Of a stretch of DNA of 64,000 bases, positions 1 through 8,705 are shown piece by piece. The position numbers and the translations under genes were made by a program. Position 1 is the first letter of the stretch, and each line of letters starts with the position of its first letter. Source of the DNA: Streptomyces sp. NBC_00285 (lineage in GTDB: Bacteria; Actinomycetota; Actinomycetes; Streptomycetales; Streptomycetaceae); NCBI RefSeq assembly GCF_036174265.1, contig NZ_CP108055.1, positions 6,882,001 through 6,946,000 of the forward strand, written 5' to 3'. The notes beneath the pieces were generated by a model. That model made no database searches, was not told the DNA's origin, and was given only the letters and a program-made list of their open reading frames with translations.

Positions 1-304
1 AGTCGTTCGAGGACAGCCACAGCGCGTCGTAGCGGCCGTCGACCGTGCCCTTGGCGAGCATGTCCACGGCGTCCAGGGTGCCGATGTACGTCGGCCGGAC
101 CTTGACGCCGGTGTCCTTCTCGACCTGGTCGAGCACCGGGGTCATGTCGCTGAGCTCGCTGGAGGCGAGGACGCGCAGGGTGCCCGGCTCGGCGGGTGCG
201 GGGACGCCGGGCGTCGGGACGCCGCCGATCCCGTCGTTCTGCGCCGTACAGGCGGTGAGCAGGCCGAGAGCCGCCAGACAGGCGGCCAGTGCGCGTCGTC
301 TCAT
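1..304 (-). CDS. Substrate-binding (possibly VWA-linked) lipoprotein, 5' part only
   Basis: This is the N-terminal part of a minus-strand gene that runs off the left edge. Translation from the ATG at 304 gives an arginine-rich start, a hydrophobic stretch and a lipobox ending LLTAC, so it should be a lipoprotein. After a short Pro/Gly linker the sequence (RVLASSELSDMTPVLDQ, then TLDAVDMLAKGT) resembles the first lobe of an extracellular substrate-binding protein. Its start overlaps the stop of the upstream TelA-family gene by ATGA, so the two are translationally coupled. In actinobacteria such genes next to telA often carry a C-terminal von Willebrand A domain, which would lie outside this window. 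The ligand is unknown. Confidence 0.7.
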   Translation of the reverse strand, partial: MRRRALAACLAALGLLTACTAQNDGIGGVPTPGVPAPAEPGTLRVLASSELSDMTPVLDQVEKDTGVKVRPTYIGTLDAVDMLAKGTVDGRYDALWLSSND

Positions 305-1476
305 CCGAGGCCACCCTCCAGCGCGCCCTGGCTCCGGCTGCGCTCCAAGTACCCAGCGGCGTGCTGGAGTTCGGAGGTCAGCGATTCCACGGTCGCCGCC
401 ATCACCTCGGTCGCCTGGACCTTGTACGTGTCGATCGCGTCGAGGGTCCGGTAGATCTGCTGGAAGGCGGAACGCAGGGTCTCGGCGCCGACCGCCGGGT
501 CCGCCGCGATCCGCTGGATCTCCCCGCTCTGGGTCGCCAGCATCTCGGCGTTGCCCCGGATCAGATCCTCGGTGGTCCCGCGCAACGCGTTGACCTGCTC
601 GATGACCTTCTTCTGGTTGTCGAGCGCGGAGGCCAGCATCACGGAGATGCGCAGCGCCGACACCGTGGTCGTGGCCGCCCGGTCGACGCCCTTGATCAGC
701 TCCTCGTTGTTGCGGCGTACGACGTCCATGGCCAGGTATCCCTGTGCGCACACCGCGAGTTGGGTGAGCAGGTCCTGGTGCTTCTGCCGGACGGGGAAGA
801 GCACGTCGGCGCGGAGAGCGTCGGCGGCCTGGTGATCCGGGACGGCGGTGATGTGCTGCTCGACGGCCGTGTCCAGCGCCTCGGTCAGCACGACGTACTC
901 CTGGAGCTTGCCCATGGTCTCCCACAGGCGCACCCGTTCGGTCCCCAACGCGGCGTTGTCGCGGCGGAGTTCGTCCTGGCCGCCGCGCAGGGAGCCGACG
1001 ATCCTGTTCAACGTGGACTGCGCGGAGGCGTACTTGGCGACGTGGTCGCGCAGCCTGTTGCCGCCGGGCAGCCGGGACAGGAACTTGCGGCCCTTGGCGG
1101 CGGGCAGGTCCCGGGGGTCCAGGTCCTCGACCACGCGCCGCAGTTCGACGAGCGATCCGGCCACCTGGGACTGGGCGTCCCCGCCCTTGTCCGGCAGGCT
1201 GCGCACGGTCCGCTCCAGCATGCGGTTGGACTGCGCGGCGGCACTGCGCATCTCACCGGCGCCGAGCCCGGTGATCTCCCCGACCTTGCCGGCGAACTGG
1301 GGTGAGCGGGCGTCCAGGACGGCGAGTTCCTCGACGTAGGCGGAGGCCTTGCGCGCCATGTCCGTACGGACGGAGTCGTCGACGGGGACGAGTCCGCCGG
1401 CCTTCTCGCGCGGCACGGCGGCCACGGGCTCGGGCGGGGTGAGGGTGAAGGTGTCGTCGTTGTTCATGGATGTCAT
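301..1476 (-). CDS. Toxic-anion resistance (TelA) family protein
   Basis: The 391-residue protein is almost entirely alpha-helical. It has no signal peptide or membrane segment and is predicted cytoplasmic. The body, with stretches such as YASAQSTLNRIVGSLRGGQDEL and VVRRNNEELIKGVDRA, is typical of the TelA/KlaA family (named for tellurite resistance in plasmid loci, but of unproven biochemical function). Length is normal for the family. It is the middle gene of a three-gene minus-strand operon between two extracytoplasmic substrate-binding proteins. That arrangement suggests an envelope-stress or phage-defence-like role rather than tellurite chemistry. Family assignment is good; function is inference. 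Confidence 0.8.
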   Translation of the reverse strand: MTSMNNDDTFTLTPPEPVAAVPREKAGGLVPVDDSVRTDMARKASAYVEELAVLDARSPQFAGKVGEITGLGAGEMRSAAAQSNRMLERTVRSLPDKGGDAQSQVAGSLVELRRVVEDLDPRDLPAAKGRKFLSRLPGGNRLRDHVAKYASAQSTLNRIVGSLRGGQDELRRDNAALGTERVRLWETMGKLQEYVVLTEALDTAVEQHITAVPDHQAADALRADVLFPVRQKHQDLLTQLAVCAQGYLAMDVVRRNNEELIKGVDRAATTTVSALRISVMLASALDNQKKVIEQVNALRGTTEDLIRGNAEMLATQSGEIQRIAADPAVGAETLRSAFQQIYRTLDAIDTYKVQATEVMAATVESLTSELQHAAGYLERSRSQGALEGGLG

Positions 1477-1491
1477 CGGTGGTGTCCCCCG

Positions 1492-2586
1492 TTATCCGCG
1501 CGCCCGTCGCGCCAGCTCGTGCAGCACCTTCGAGGTGGGCACGGGCGCCTGGCGGACGCCGGTCAGTTGCTGCTTGAGGTAGGTGGTGGCCGAGGCGAAC
1601 TCGGTGGCCTCGCCCTGCGGACGGAACCCGTGCCGGACCTCCAGCGTCCGCAACCGCGGTTCGGTGGAGAGGAGTTCGGCGATGGCCCGGCCGTCGTCGG
1701 TGAGCGGTACGACCGTGTGGTCGCTGTTGACCGTGGTGTCCGGGTAGAGGACGACCAGGTCGTCGGGGTGCTGCCCGTCCGCGAGGAGCGAGGCGACCTG
1801 GGACTCGTAGACCAGCACCAGCGGGTTGCCGGCGCCGCTGACGAAGTCCCGGAAGGCCGCGTCCGTGCTGGACTGCTGGGCGCCCTGGACGCTGACCAGC
1901 TTGTGCAGCAGGGGAGTTGCCCTCGCGACCTCGGCCGCACCGGAGACGACCTTGCCGCCGTTGGCCACATAGGAGGCCGCGGCGAGGTAGAGGGCGCCGG
2001 AGCTGGAGGTCTCCGGGTCGGTGCTGGAGAGGTAGAGGGTGCCGGTCAGCTCCCCGTACTTGTCGGCGCCCTTGAGCTGCTGCCAGGTGCGGTCCTCGCG
2101 GGCCGCGTCGAGGAACGCGGCCATCCTGAGCGTGCCGCGGTGTTCGGCGTCCAGCGTGGCCAGGCCGTTGCCCGCGAGCACCCCGGCGGCGCTCTTGTGC
2201 GCCACGACGACGAGGGGCGAGTAGAAGGGGCGGGGGAGGGTCCCCCGTACCCGGTACTTCGCGGCGAGCTCGGTGGCCGGGGCCTGGCTGGAGGGGAAGG
2301 CGAAGTCGTACCCCTTGAGGTCGAGGCCTTCCATGGCCCAGGACCCCGAGGTCTCGGCCTTCACGGTGTAGCCCTTGGCGGACAGGGCCTTCACCACGTC
2401 GGGATCGGCGAAGAACTCGGCCTTCTCCGATCCGATCACTGCGTGCACGGTCTTCGTTGCCGTGCTCTTGTCGTCCGCTTCCCGGCCCGCTACGACGGCG
2501 GCGATCACGCCACCGATCAGCAGAACCGCGAGGACGATCCCTGCGATTCGTCTCACGCTGTGGAGAGTGCTCGCGGAACCCAACAT
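1492..2586 (-). CDS. Membrane-anchored extracellular solute-binding protein
   Basis: The protein has up to 364 residues. An N-terminal hydrophobic segment (IAGIVLAVLLIGGVIAAVVAG) without a lipobox cysteine serves as a signal anchor. The remainder looks like a type 2 periplasmic-binding fold: VHAVIGSEKAEFFADPDVVKAL at the start and FAFPSSQAP and VLVYESQVASLL later. The ATG at 2586 has a weak purine run upstream. A GTG at 2556 that gives an Arg-Arg start directly before the membrane segment is equally plausible. It is the first gene of the operon with the TelA-family gene, 15 bases upstream of that gene. The ligand is not predictable. Confidence 0.7.
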   Translation of the reverse strand: MLGSASTLHSVRRIAGIVLAVLLIGGVIAAVVAGREADDKSTATKTVHAVIGSEKAEFFADPDVVKALSAKGYTVKAETSGSWAMEGLDLKGYDFAFPSSQAPATELAAKYRVRGTLPRPFYSPLVVVAHKSAAGVLAGNGLATLDAEHRGTLRMAAFLDAAREDRTWQQLKGADKYGELTGTLYLSSTDPETSSSGALYLAAASYVANGGKVVSGAAEVARATPLLHKLVSVQGAQQSSTDAAFRDFVSGAGNPLVLVYESQVASLLADGQHPDDLVVLYPDTTVNSDHTVVPLTDDGRAIAELLSTEPRLRTLEVRHGFRPQGEATEFASATTYLKQQLTGVRQAPVPTSKVLHELARRARG

Positions 2587-2650
2587 TCCCCGGCCACCAG
2601 GGTGAACGGCAGGTGTAGTACCGGTCCCGGATCGACACGGGCAAGGGCAA

Positions 2651-2715
2651 GCGCCCTATAGGGGCGCGAGGAACGGCGCGATCAGCCACATCGAAACCCG
2701 CACCCGCAAACGGAC
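2651..2715. repeat. Streptomyces intergenic repeat, copy 1 (reduced)
   Basis: The non-coding stretch contains CCCTATAGGGGCGCG, GAACGGCGCGATCAGCCAC and ACCCGCACCCGC in the order typical of a short interspersed element found many times between genes in Streptomyces genomes. The start CCCTATAGGG is a small palindrome. A longer related copy is at 11769-11846. Recognition rests on memory of the pattern and on comparison of the copies in this window. Confidence 0.5.
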
Positions 2716-2831
2716 ACAGACCCCAACGGCGACCAGGCGCCCCGCCGAAGCGAACGCAGTGCCATGGCACCCGGTCCGCACGTCACTGTGGAGAGGCGCG
2801 GACCGGGGCCGATTGCAGAGAGCCGTAGGGC

Positions 2832-3254
2832 TCAGTGGGCGGCGAGTTCGCGGGGCTCCAGGGCCGCCGCGTGGGAGTCCATCCGCTCGGCCGCGAGGAT
2901 CGCCGACGCCGTGTCCGCGCGGGACGCCGCCACCAGGAGCGCGCGGCTCGCCACCGCGTGGGCGCGGCGGTGGAGGTCGGCGAGGCGGGGGTCCGAGGTG
3001 ATCGCGCTCAGGGATGCCCGGGCCGGTGCGGTTCCGCCCCGCAGCCGGGCCACCTGTGCGGCGAGCCGCTCGGCCGCGGTGTCGAGGTCGGCGGACGGCT
3101 CCAGCGCACGCAGCTCGTCCGTGACGGCGAGCAGGGCGGAGAGATGGCCCGCGAGCTGGATGTCCAGCTCTTCCTCACGGGAGCGGTGGGGGAAGTCGGA
3201 GGGGGTGGCGTCGGCCATCGTGTGGACCGACTTGGTACGGATCGGCTCGTACAT
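2832..3254 (-). CDS. Small helical protein of unknown function
   Basis: The 140-residue protein starts at the ATG at 3254, which has a strong AGGAGG ribosome site about eight bases upstream. It is Ala/Leu/Arg rich and looks all-helical (LDIQLAGHLSALLAVTDELRALEP, then RLADLHRRAHAVASRALLVAASR). It has no signal peptide, no cysteines and no motif I recognise. It stands alone between the TelA operon and the aminotransferase gene, with an AT-richer promoter region at about 3280-3310. It is probably a conserved streptomycete hypothetical protein. Confidence 0.7.
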   Translation of the reverse strand: MYEPIRTKSVHTMADATPSDFPHRSREEELDIQLAGHLSALLAVTDELRALEPSADLDTAAERLAAQVARLRGGTAPARASLSAITSDPRLADLHRRAHAVASRALLVAASRADTASAILAAERMDSHAAALEPRELAAH

Positions 3255-3349
3255 GGGATGGCCTCCTGGGCGGTCAGGAAAACATCCTAGCTTAGATTTC
3301 GTCTAATGTAGAGCGGGCGGAGAACGAGCGGAGGGCGGGGCCGGAAGAT

Positions 3350-4561
3350 CTAAGGCTGGCTGTATCCGTCCAGGAAGTTCGCGATCCGTCCCACCGCGTC
3401 CCGCAGGTCCCCGGCCGTCGGCAGGGTCACCACCCGGAAGTGGTCGGGCTCGGGCCAGTTGAAGCCGGAGCCCTGGACGACCATGATCTTCTCCTGCCGC
3501 AGCAGGTCCAGGACCATCCGCCGGTCGTCCTTGATCTTGAAGACCTTGGGGTCGAGCCGGGGGAAGAGATACAGCGCCCCCTTCGGCTTCACGCAGCTCA
3601 CGCCGGGGATCCGGGTCAGCAGCTCGTAGGCGATGTCCCGTTGCTCGACGAGCCGTCCGCCCGGCAGGACCAGGTCCTTGATCGACTGCCGTCCGCTCAG
3701 TGCGGCGACCACTCCGTGCTGCCCCGGCATGTTCGCGCACAGGCGCATGTTGGCCAGGACGGTGAGGCCCTCGATGTAGGAGTCGGCGTGCGCGCGCGGG
3801 CCGGAGATCGACATCCAGCCCACCCGGTATCCGGCCACCCGGTACGACTTCGACATGCCGTTGAAGGTGAGGGTCAGCAGGTCGGGGGCGACCGCGGAGG
3901 TCGGGGTGTGCGTCGCGTCGTCGTAGAGGATCTTGTCGTAGATCTCGTCCGAGCAGACCAGCAGGTTGTGCCGGCGGGCGATGTCGGTCAGCCCCCTGAG
4001 CATGGTCTCGTCGTAGACCGCGCCCGTGGGGTTGTTGGGGTTGATGATGACGATCGCCTTGGTGCGGTCGGTGACCTTCCGCTCCACGTCCGCGAGGTCG
4101 GGCATCCAGTCCGACTGCTCGTCGCAGCGGTAGTGGACGGCCGTACCGCCGGACAGCGACACGGCGGCCGTCCACAGCGGGTAGTCGGGGGCCGGTACGA
4201 GGACCTCGTCGCCGTCGTCCAGGAGGCCCTGCATGGCCATCACGATCAGCTCGGAGACGCCGTTGCCGATGAAGACGTGCTCGACGTCCGTCTCGATGCC
4301 GATGGTCTGGTTGTGCATGACGACGGCCCGTCGCGCGGCGAGCAGGCCCTTCGCGTCGCCGTACCCGTGGGCCGTCGAGACGTTGCGGAGGACGTCCTCC
4401 AGGATCTCCGGCGGCGCCTCGAACCCGAAGGCCGCGGGGTTGCCCGTGTTCAGCTTGAGGATGCGGTGCCCTGCCGCTTCCAGGCGCATCGCCTCCTCGA
4501 GGACCGGGCCCCGGATCTCGTAACAGACGTTGGCGAGCTTGGTCGACTGGATCACCTGCAT
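3350..4561 (-). CDS. Alanine-type aminotransferase (class I/II, AlaA-like)
   Basis: This PLP-dependent aminotransferase, 403 residues from the ATG at 4561, probably interconverts alanine/2-oxoglutarate and pyruvate/glutamate in the cytoplasm. It matches the AlaA subgroup: KLANVCYEIRGPV at the N terminus, the conserved INPNNPTGAVY loop, SDEIYDK with the cofactor-binding Asp/Tyr, and the PLP lysine K238 in NGMSKSYRVAGYRVGW. An upstream in-frame GTG at 4612 would add 17 residues. The chosen ATG aligns with the usual AlaA start, although it lacks a clear Shine-Dalgarno sequence. The gene is monocistronic. Confidence 0.9.
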   Translation of the reverse strand: MQVIQSTKLANVCYEIRGPVLEEAMRLEAAGHRILKLNTGNPAAFGFEAPPEILEDVLRNVSTAHGYGDAKGLLAARRAVVMHNQTIGIETDVEHVFIGNGVSELIVMAMQGLLDDGDEVLVPAPDYPLWTAAVSLSGGTAVHYRCDEQSDWMPDLADVERKVTDRTKAIVIINPNNPTGAVYDETMLRGLTDIARRHNLLVCSDEIYDKILYDDATHTPTSAVAPDLLTLTFNGMSKSYRVAGYRVGWMSISGPRAHADSYIEGLTVLANMRLCANMPGQHGVVAALSGRQSIKDLVLPGGRLVEQRDIAYELLTRIPGVSCVKPKGALYLFPRLDPKVFKIKDDRRMVLDLLRQEKIMVVQGSGFNWPEPDHFRVVTLPTAGDLRDAVGRIANFLDGYSQP

Positions 4562-4703
4562 GTCTGGGAGCTTACGGCCCGGTAACGCGTCGCGGCTCGT
4601 GTTTTCCACCACGTGGGACGGCGCGGCGCGGGCGGGGGGTGGCTGGAAATGACCGCTTGTCCTCGACCTTCCTTACGTTGAAGATGCACATGACAAAACA
4701 GCG

Positions 4704-4728
4704 GGTGGCCGGAAGATCTCCGGTCACC
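4704..4728 (+). promoter_or_regulatory. Inverted repeat in the leader of the protease gene
   Basis: GGTGGCCGGA and TCCGGTCACC form a stem with 10-base arms and one mismatch around a 5-base loop. It ends 24 bases before the protease start codon, so it would lie in the 5' untranslated RNA or act as a protein-binding site. The ribosome-binding GAGG lies just downstream of it. Confidence 0.45.
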
Positions 4729-4751
4729 CTCGTCATGTAGAGGACCCCCAC

Positions 4752-5624
4752 ATGAAAAAGCCTCTCGCCGCCGCACTGCTCGCCCTGGTGATCGCCGGAG
4801 CGGGTGCGGCGCCCGCGATCGCGGCACCCGCGCCCGCGGACCAGGGCAGTGCCACGGCCGCCTCCGCCAAGGCCGCGTCGCCCACGCTGAAGGCCGTCAC
4901 GCTGGCCGGGACCGTCGCCCTCAGCAACTGCTCCGGATCGGTCATCCGGTTCCCGAACTCCCTGGACACCGCCCCGGCGCTGGTCCTCAGCAACGGGCAC
5001 TGCCTCAGCACCGGCTTCCCGGAGCCGGGCGAGGTGCTCACCAACCAGTCCTCCACCCGGACCTTCGGCCTGCTCAACTCCGCCGGCACCAGGGTCGCGA
5101 CCCTGCGCGCCAGCAAGCTGGCCTACGGCACGATGACCGACACGGACGTGTCGATCTACCAGCTCACCAGCACCTACGCGGCGATCAAGAGCTCGTACGG
5201 GATCAGCCCGCTCACCGTGGCGGACACGCACCCGACCGCCGGTACCGCCATCACCGTGGCCTCCGGCTACTGGAAGACCCTCTACAACTGCAGCATCGAC
5301 GGGTTCGCGTACCGCCTGAAGGAGGGCGACTGGACCTGGAAGGACTCGGTCCGTTACACCTCCGCCTGCCAGACCATCGGCGGCACCTCGGGCTCGCCGG
5401 TCATCGACCAGGCCACCGGCAAGGTCGTCGCCGTCAACAACACCGGCAACGAGGACGGCGAGCGCTGCACGGAGAACAACCCGTGCGAGGTCGACGCGAG
5501 CGGCAACGTCACCGTCCGCGAGGGCATCAACTACGCCCAGGAGATCTACAACATCCCGGCCTGCTTCACCACGGGCAACCAGCTCAACCTGAGCGCGAGC
5601 ACCTGCACCCTGCCCAAGCCGTAA
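4752..5624 (+). CDS. Secreted trypsin-like serine protease
   Basis: The 290-residue protein has a classical signal peptide (MKKPLAAALLALVIAGAGAAPAIAAP, cleavage near residue 25). A chymotrypsin-fold domain follows. The catalytic triad is readable: His83 in LSNGHCLS, Asp132 in TDTDVSIYQ and Ser213 in GGTSGSPVID. Several cysteines suggest disulfides suited to the extracellular space. It should be secreted by the Sec pathway and degrade protein outside the cell. GAGG lies about eight bases before the ATG. It is monocistronic and convergent with the deacylase gene, which ends 20 bases away. Confidence 0.9.
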   Translation: MKKPLAAALLALVIAGAGAAPAIAAPAPADQGSATAASAKAASPTLKAVTLAGTVALSNCSGSVIRFPNSLDTAPALVLSNGHCLSTGFPEPGEVLTNQSSTRTFGLLNSAGTRVATLRASKLAYGTMTDTDVSIYQLTSTYAAIKSSYGISPLTVADTHPTAGTAITVASGYWKTLYNCSIDGFAYRLKEGDWTWKDSVRYTSACQTIGGTSGSPVIDQATGKVVAVNNTGNEDGERCTENNPCEVDASGNVTVREGINYAQEIYNIPACFTTGNQLNLSASTCTLPKP

Positions 5625-5643
5625 GCGGGACAGGGGCGTTCCG

Positions 5644-7254
5644 TCACACGGGACTGCGACGGACCGCCCGCCCCGCAAGGACGTCCGTGCGCCGGCCGTC
5701 CTCGATCACGAACCGTCCGTCGACCAGGACGTGCGGGATGCCGGTCGGCAGCCTGCGCGGCTCGTCGAAGGTCGAGCCCGGCGCGACCGTGTCCGGGTCG
5801 AAGAGGACCAGGTCGGCGCGGTGCCCCTCGCGGACCAGACCCCGGTCCGGCAGGCGCAGCCGGGACGCCGGGCGCGAGGTGAGGTGCGCGACGCACTCCT
5901 CCAGGGAGAGGACGCCCAACTCCCTCACATACGTGCCGAGATACCGCGGGAAGGTGCCGTACGCCCGCGGATGCGGCTTGGCGCCCTGCAGGATGCCGTC
6001 GGAACCGCCCGTGTGGACGGGGTGGCGCATGATCTGCCGGACGTTCTCCTCGTGGCCGACGTGCTGGAGGATCGACGGGGCCAGCCGGTCGCCGAGCAGA
6101 AGCCGGCGGGCGGTCGTCCAGGGGCTCTCGCCGCGGGAGCGCGCCGACTCCGCGACCGTACGGCCGACGAGGTCCGCGAAGGCCGGGTCGCCGACGCCCG
6201 AGATCTCGACGGTGTCCCACTCGACGGGCACGCCGTGGCAGCCGTCGGCGCCGATCTGCTCCAGGTGATGCCGGATCCGCTCGGCCGTGTCGTCGTCCGC
6301 GAGCCGCTTCAGGACCGCCTCGGGGCCGCCCTCGCTCGCCCAACTCGGCAGCAGGGCCGCGAGGGTGGTGGAGCCGGGTGTGTAGGGATACGTGTCCAGG
6401 CTGATGTCGGCGCCCGAGGCCAGTGCCTCGTCCAGGAGGGCCAGCAGCTCCGGCGCCCGGCCCTTGTTCACGCCGAAGTTCATGGTGGCGTGCGCGAGAT
6501 GGAGCGGGCAGCCGGCCTCCCTGGCCAGGGCGACCATCTCCTCGTACGCCTCCAGGGCCCCCGCGCCGTACGAGCGGTGGTGCGGGCAGTAGTAGCCGCC
6601 GTACCGGGCCACCACCCGGCACAGTTCGGTGAGTTCGGCGTCCTTGGCGTACATGCCGGGCGTGTACGTCAGGCCCGACGACATGCCGAGTGCGCCCTGC
6701 TCCATGCCCTCCGCGACCAGTCGGCGCATCCGGTCGAGCTCCGCCGGGGTCGCCTCGCGGTCCTCCCAGCCGACGGCGAGCGCGCGGACCGTGCCCTGCG
6801 GGATCAGATAGGCCGCGTTGACGGCGATCCCGCGGTCGAGGCGGTCCAGGTACTCGCCGACCGACCGCCAGTCGAAGTCGACGTCGTCGCCGTAGCCGTT
6901 CCAGCCGGTGATGGCGCGCCGGACCTCCTCCAGGGTGCGGTCGTCGACCGGGGCGTACGACAGCCCGTCCTGGCCCAGGACTTCGAGTGTGACCCCCTGA
7001 GCGGCCTTGGCGCTGTGGTCGGGGTCGCGCAGCAGGGCCAGGTCGCTGTGGGCGTGCATGTCGATGAAGCCGGGGGACAGGACGAGACCCTCGGCGTCCA
7101 ACTCCCGCCGTGCTTCGGGGCGTTGACACCCCGCTGCGGCGGCCTCCTTGACGATGGACACGATCCGGCCACCGTCGACCGCCACGTCGGCGCGGTACGA
7201 GGGAGCGCCGCTGCCGTCGACGACGTCCGCGTCCCGGATGACGAGCTCTTCCAT
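5644..7254 (-). CDS. N-acyl-D-amino-acid deacylase family amidohydrolase
   Basis: The 536-residue cytoplasmic amidohydrolase should hydrolyse N-acylated D-amino acids or similar N-acyl compounds. It has an N-terminal beta-sandwich, the metal-binding GFIDMHAHSD motif (His67, His69), further conserved histidines in CPHHRSY and LHLAHATMNFG, and the C-terminal GLVREGHRADLVLFDPDTV segment typical of D-aminoacylases. It lies 31 bases downstream of the amino acid deaminase gene on the same strand. The pair could release and then deaminate D-amino acids. The exact acyl group and side chain cannot be read from the sequence. Confidence 0.85.
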   Translation of the reverse strand: MEELVIRDADVVDGSGAPSYRADVAVDGGRIVSIVKEAAAAGCQRPEARRELDAEGLVLSPGFIDMHAHSDLALLRDPDHSAKAAQGVTLEVLGQDGLSYAPVDDRTLEEVRRAITGWNGYGDDVDFDWRSVGEYLDRLDRGIAVNAAYLIPQGTVRALAVGWEDREATPAELDRMRRLVAEGMEQGALGMSSGLTYTPGMYAKDAELTELCRVVARYGGYYCPHHRSYGAGALEAYEEMVALAREAGCPLHLAHATMNFGVNKGRAPELLALLDEALASGADISLDTYPYTPGSTTLAALLPSWASEGGPEAVLKRLADDDTAERIRHHLEQIGADGCHGVPVEWDTVEISGVGDPAFADLVGRTVAESARSRGESPWTTARRLLLGDRLAPSILQHVGHEENVRQIMRHPVHTGGSDGILQGAKPHPRAYGTFPRYLGTYVRELGVLSLEECVAHLTSRPASRLRLPDRGLVREGHRADLVLFDPDTVAPGSTFDEPRRLPTGIPHVLVDGRFVIEDGRRTDVLAGRAVRRSPV

Positions 7255-7285
7255 GGCCGTACTCCTTTCGGGGCTCAGAAAGGGC

Positions 7286-8569
7286 TCAGAAGAACGTGCG
7301 GATGTAGTCGACGACCGTGCCGTCGGCCTCCGCCACCGGGATCAGCTGCCACTTGTCGAAGGACGTGCACGGGTGGGAGAGGCCGAGTCCGAGCCAGTCT
7401 CCGACCTCCAGGTCGGCTTCCCCGGTCGTACGCAGCCAGGCGTGCTGGTCGGAGAGGGCGGTCACCTCGATGCCGGTGGCCGGGTGCTCGGTGCCGTCGC
7501 GGCGGACCACCTGGGCGAACGGGAGGTCGAGGTCGTAGGCCGCGTCCCGCTTGCCCGCGTTGCTGAAGGCCTGGTCGGGGGAGGGGCGGGAGACGATCTG
7601 CGTCCACAGCCGGAACGCGGGCTCCAGCGCGCCCTCCTCGGGGACCCGGTTGAAGGGGGACAGCTTGCGGTAGTGGCCGTCGTCGTGCGAGACGTACGCC
7701 CCCGAGCGGAGCAACTTCAGTACGGGGGCGGAGAGTTCGGGGATCCGGGCGAACTCGTCGGCGACGGCGTCGAACCAGGCGCTGCCACCTGCGCTGACCA
7801 CGATCCCGTCCGGGCCCACGTCGGTGAACCGTCCCGCCTTGTCGAAGTCCGCGGCCAGGGCGACGAGCCGGCGCAGCCACGCGTGCACGCGCTCCGGGTT
7901 CGCCTGCGGGACCTCGCCCTCGTAACCGGCGACGCCGACGAGCCGAAGCGTCCCGGTGGCCGCCACCGCGTCGGCGACCGCAGCGCACTCCGCCTCCGTA
8001 CGGACGCCGGTGCGGGCGCCCTCACCGGCGGCGAGTTCGACGACGACGTCCAGGGGGCGGGCGGCGTCCCGCAGGGCCGCGTCCATCAGCTCGACCCCGC
8101 GCACGGAGTCGACGTAGCAGAGGAAGCGGAAGTCCTCGTCGGCCGCCAGTTCCCCGGCGATCCAGCGCAGTGCCGCCGGGTCCACGAGCTGGTTGGCGAG
8201 GAAGATCCGCTGGATGCCGTACGCCCGCGCGACCCGTACCTGGTGCGGTACGGCCAGGGTGATGCCCCAGGCCCCGTGCTCGATCTGGCGCCGGAACAGC
8301 TGGGGGGCCATGGTCGTCTTGCCGTGCGGGGCGAAGGCGAGGCCGTGACGGGTGGCGTACCTCTCCATGAGCGCGAGGTTGTGCTCCAGGCGCTCGGCGG
8401 AGAGGGCCAGCACGGGGGTCGTGAAGCCGCCGGTGAAGAGGTTGCGGCGCTGGGCGGCCAGTTCGGCGACGGTCAGGCCGTCCGCGTCCGGGGGGAGGCC
8501 CTTGAAGCGGTGGTCGACGCGGTCCTGGGCGAGACGGGCGAGCGCTTCGGTGCCGGTACCGAGGGACAC
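7286..8569 (-). CDS. PLP-dependent amino acid deaminase / D-threonine-aldolase-like protein
   Basis: The 427-residue protein combines an alanine-racemase-type TIM barrel with a C-terminal D-serine-dehydratase-like domain (DSD1 group). The PLP lysine is K84 in FAPHGKTTMAPQ. The C-terminal HAWLRTT and GLSHPCTSFDKW carry the His/Cys residues that usually bind the zinc ion of this family. It should act on D-serine, D-threonine or a related D-amino acid. The GTG start at 8569 is supported by GGGAGG just upstream. It is the first gene of a pair with the deacylase and diverges from the kinase operon. Confidence 0.85.
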   Translation of the reverse strand: MSLGTGTEALARLAQDRVDHRFKGLPPDADGLTVAELAAQRRNLFTGGFTTPVLALSAERLEHNLALMERYATRHGLAFAPHGKTTMAPQLFRRQIEHGAWGITLAVPHQVRVARAYGIQRIFLANQLVDPAALRWIAGELAADEDFRFLCYVDSVRGVELMDAALRDAARPLDVVVELAAGEGARTGVRTEAECAAVADAVAATGTLRLVGVAGYEGEVPQANPERVHAWLRRLVALAADFDKAGRFTDVGPDGIVVSAGGSAWFDAVADEFARIPELSAPVLKLLRSGAYVSHDDGHYRKLSPFNRVPEEGALEPAFRLWTQIVSRPSPDQAFSNAGKRDAAYDLDLPFAQVVRRDGTEHPATGIEVTALSDQHAWLRTTGEADLEVGDWLGLGLSHPCTSFDKWQLIPVAEADGTVVDYIRTFF

Positions 8570-8591
8570 GGGGCCTCCCTGATCAGGTGGA

Positions 8592-8640
8592 TTGCACTAT
8601 GCGCAACGCTCATTGCGTGGAACGCTTACTGCTGTCTAAC
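8592..8640. promoter_or_regulatory. Divergent control region with candidate IclR operators
   Basis: Three overlapping palindromes sit between the two divergent transcription units. TTGCACTATGCGCAA (8592-8606) is a near-palindrome. CGCAA with TTGCG around six bases spans 8602-8617. GCGTGGAACGC (8615-8625) is a perfect inverted repeat. A possible rightward promoter, TTGCGT (8613-8618) and TCTAAC (8635-8640) spaced 16 bases, overlaps them. The IclR gene in the rightward operon is the obvious candidate binder; that is inference. Confidence 0.5.
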
Positions 8641-8705
8641 ATCCAGGCCAATGCCGGGTCAATGGAGCCGCCACTGCCCGGAGACGACGAGGAGCTACGA
8701 CCATC

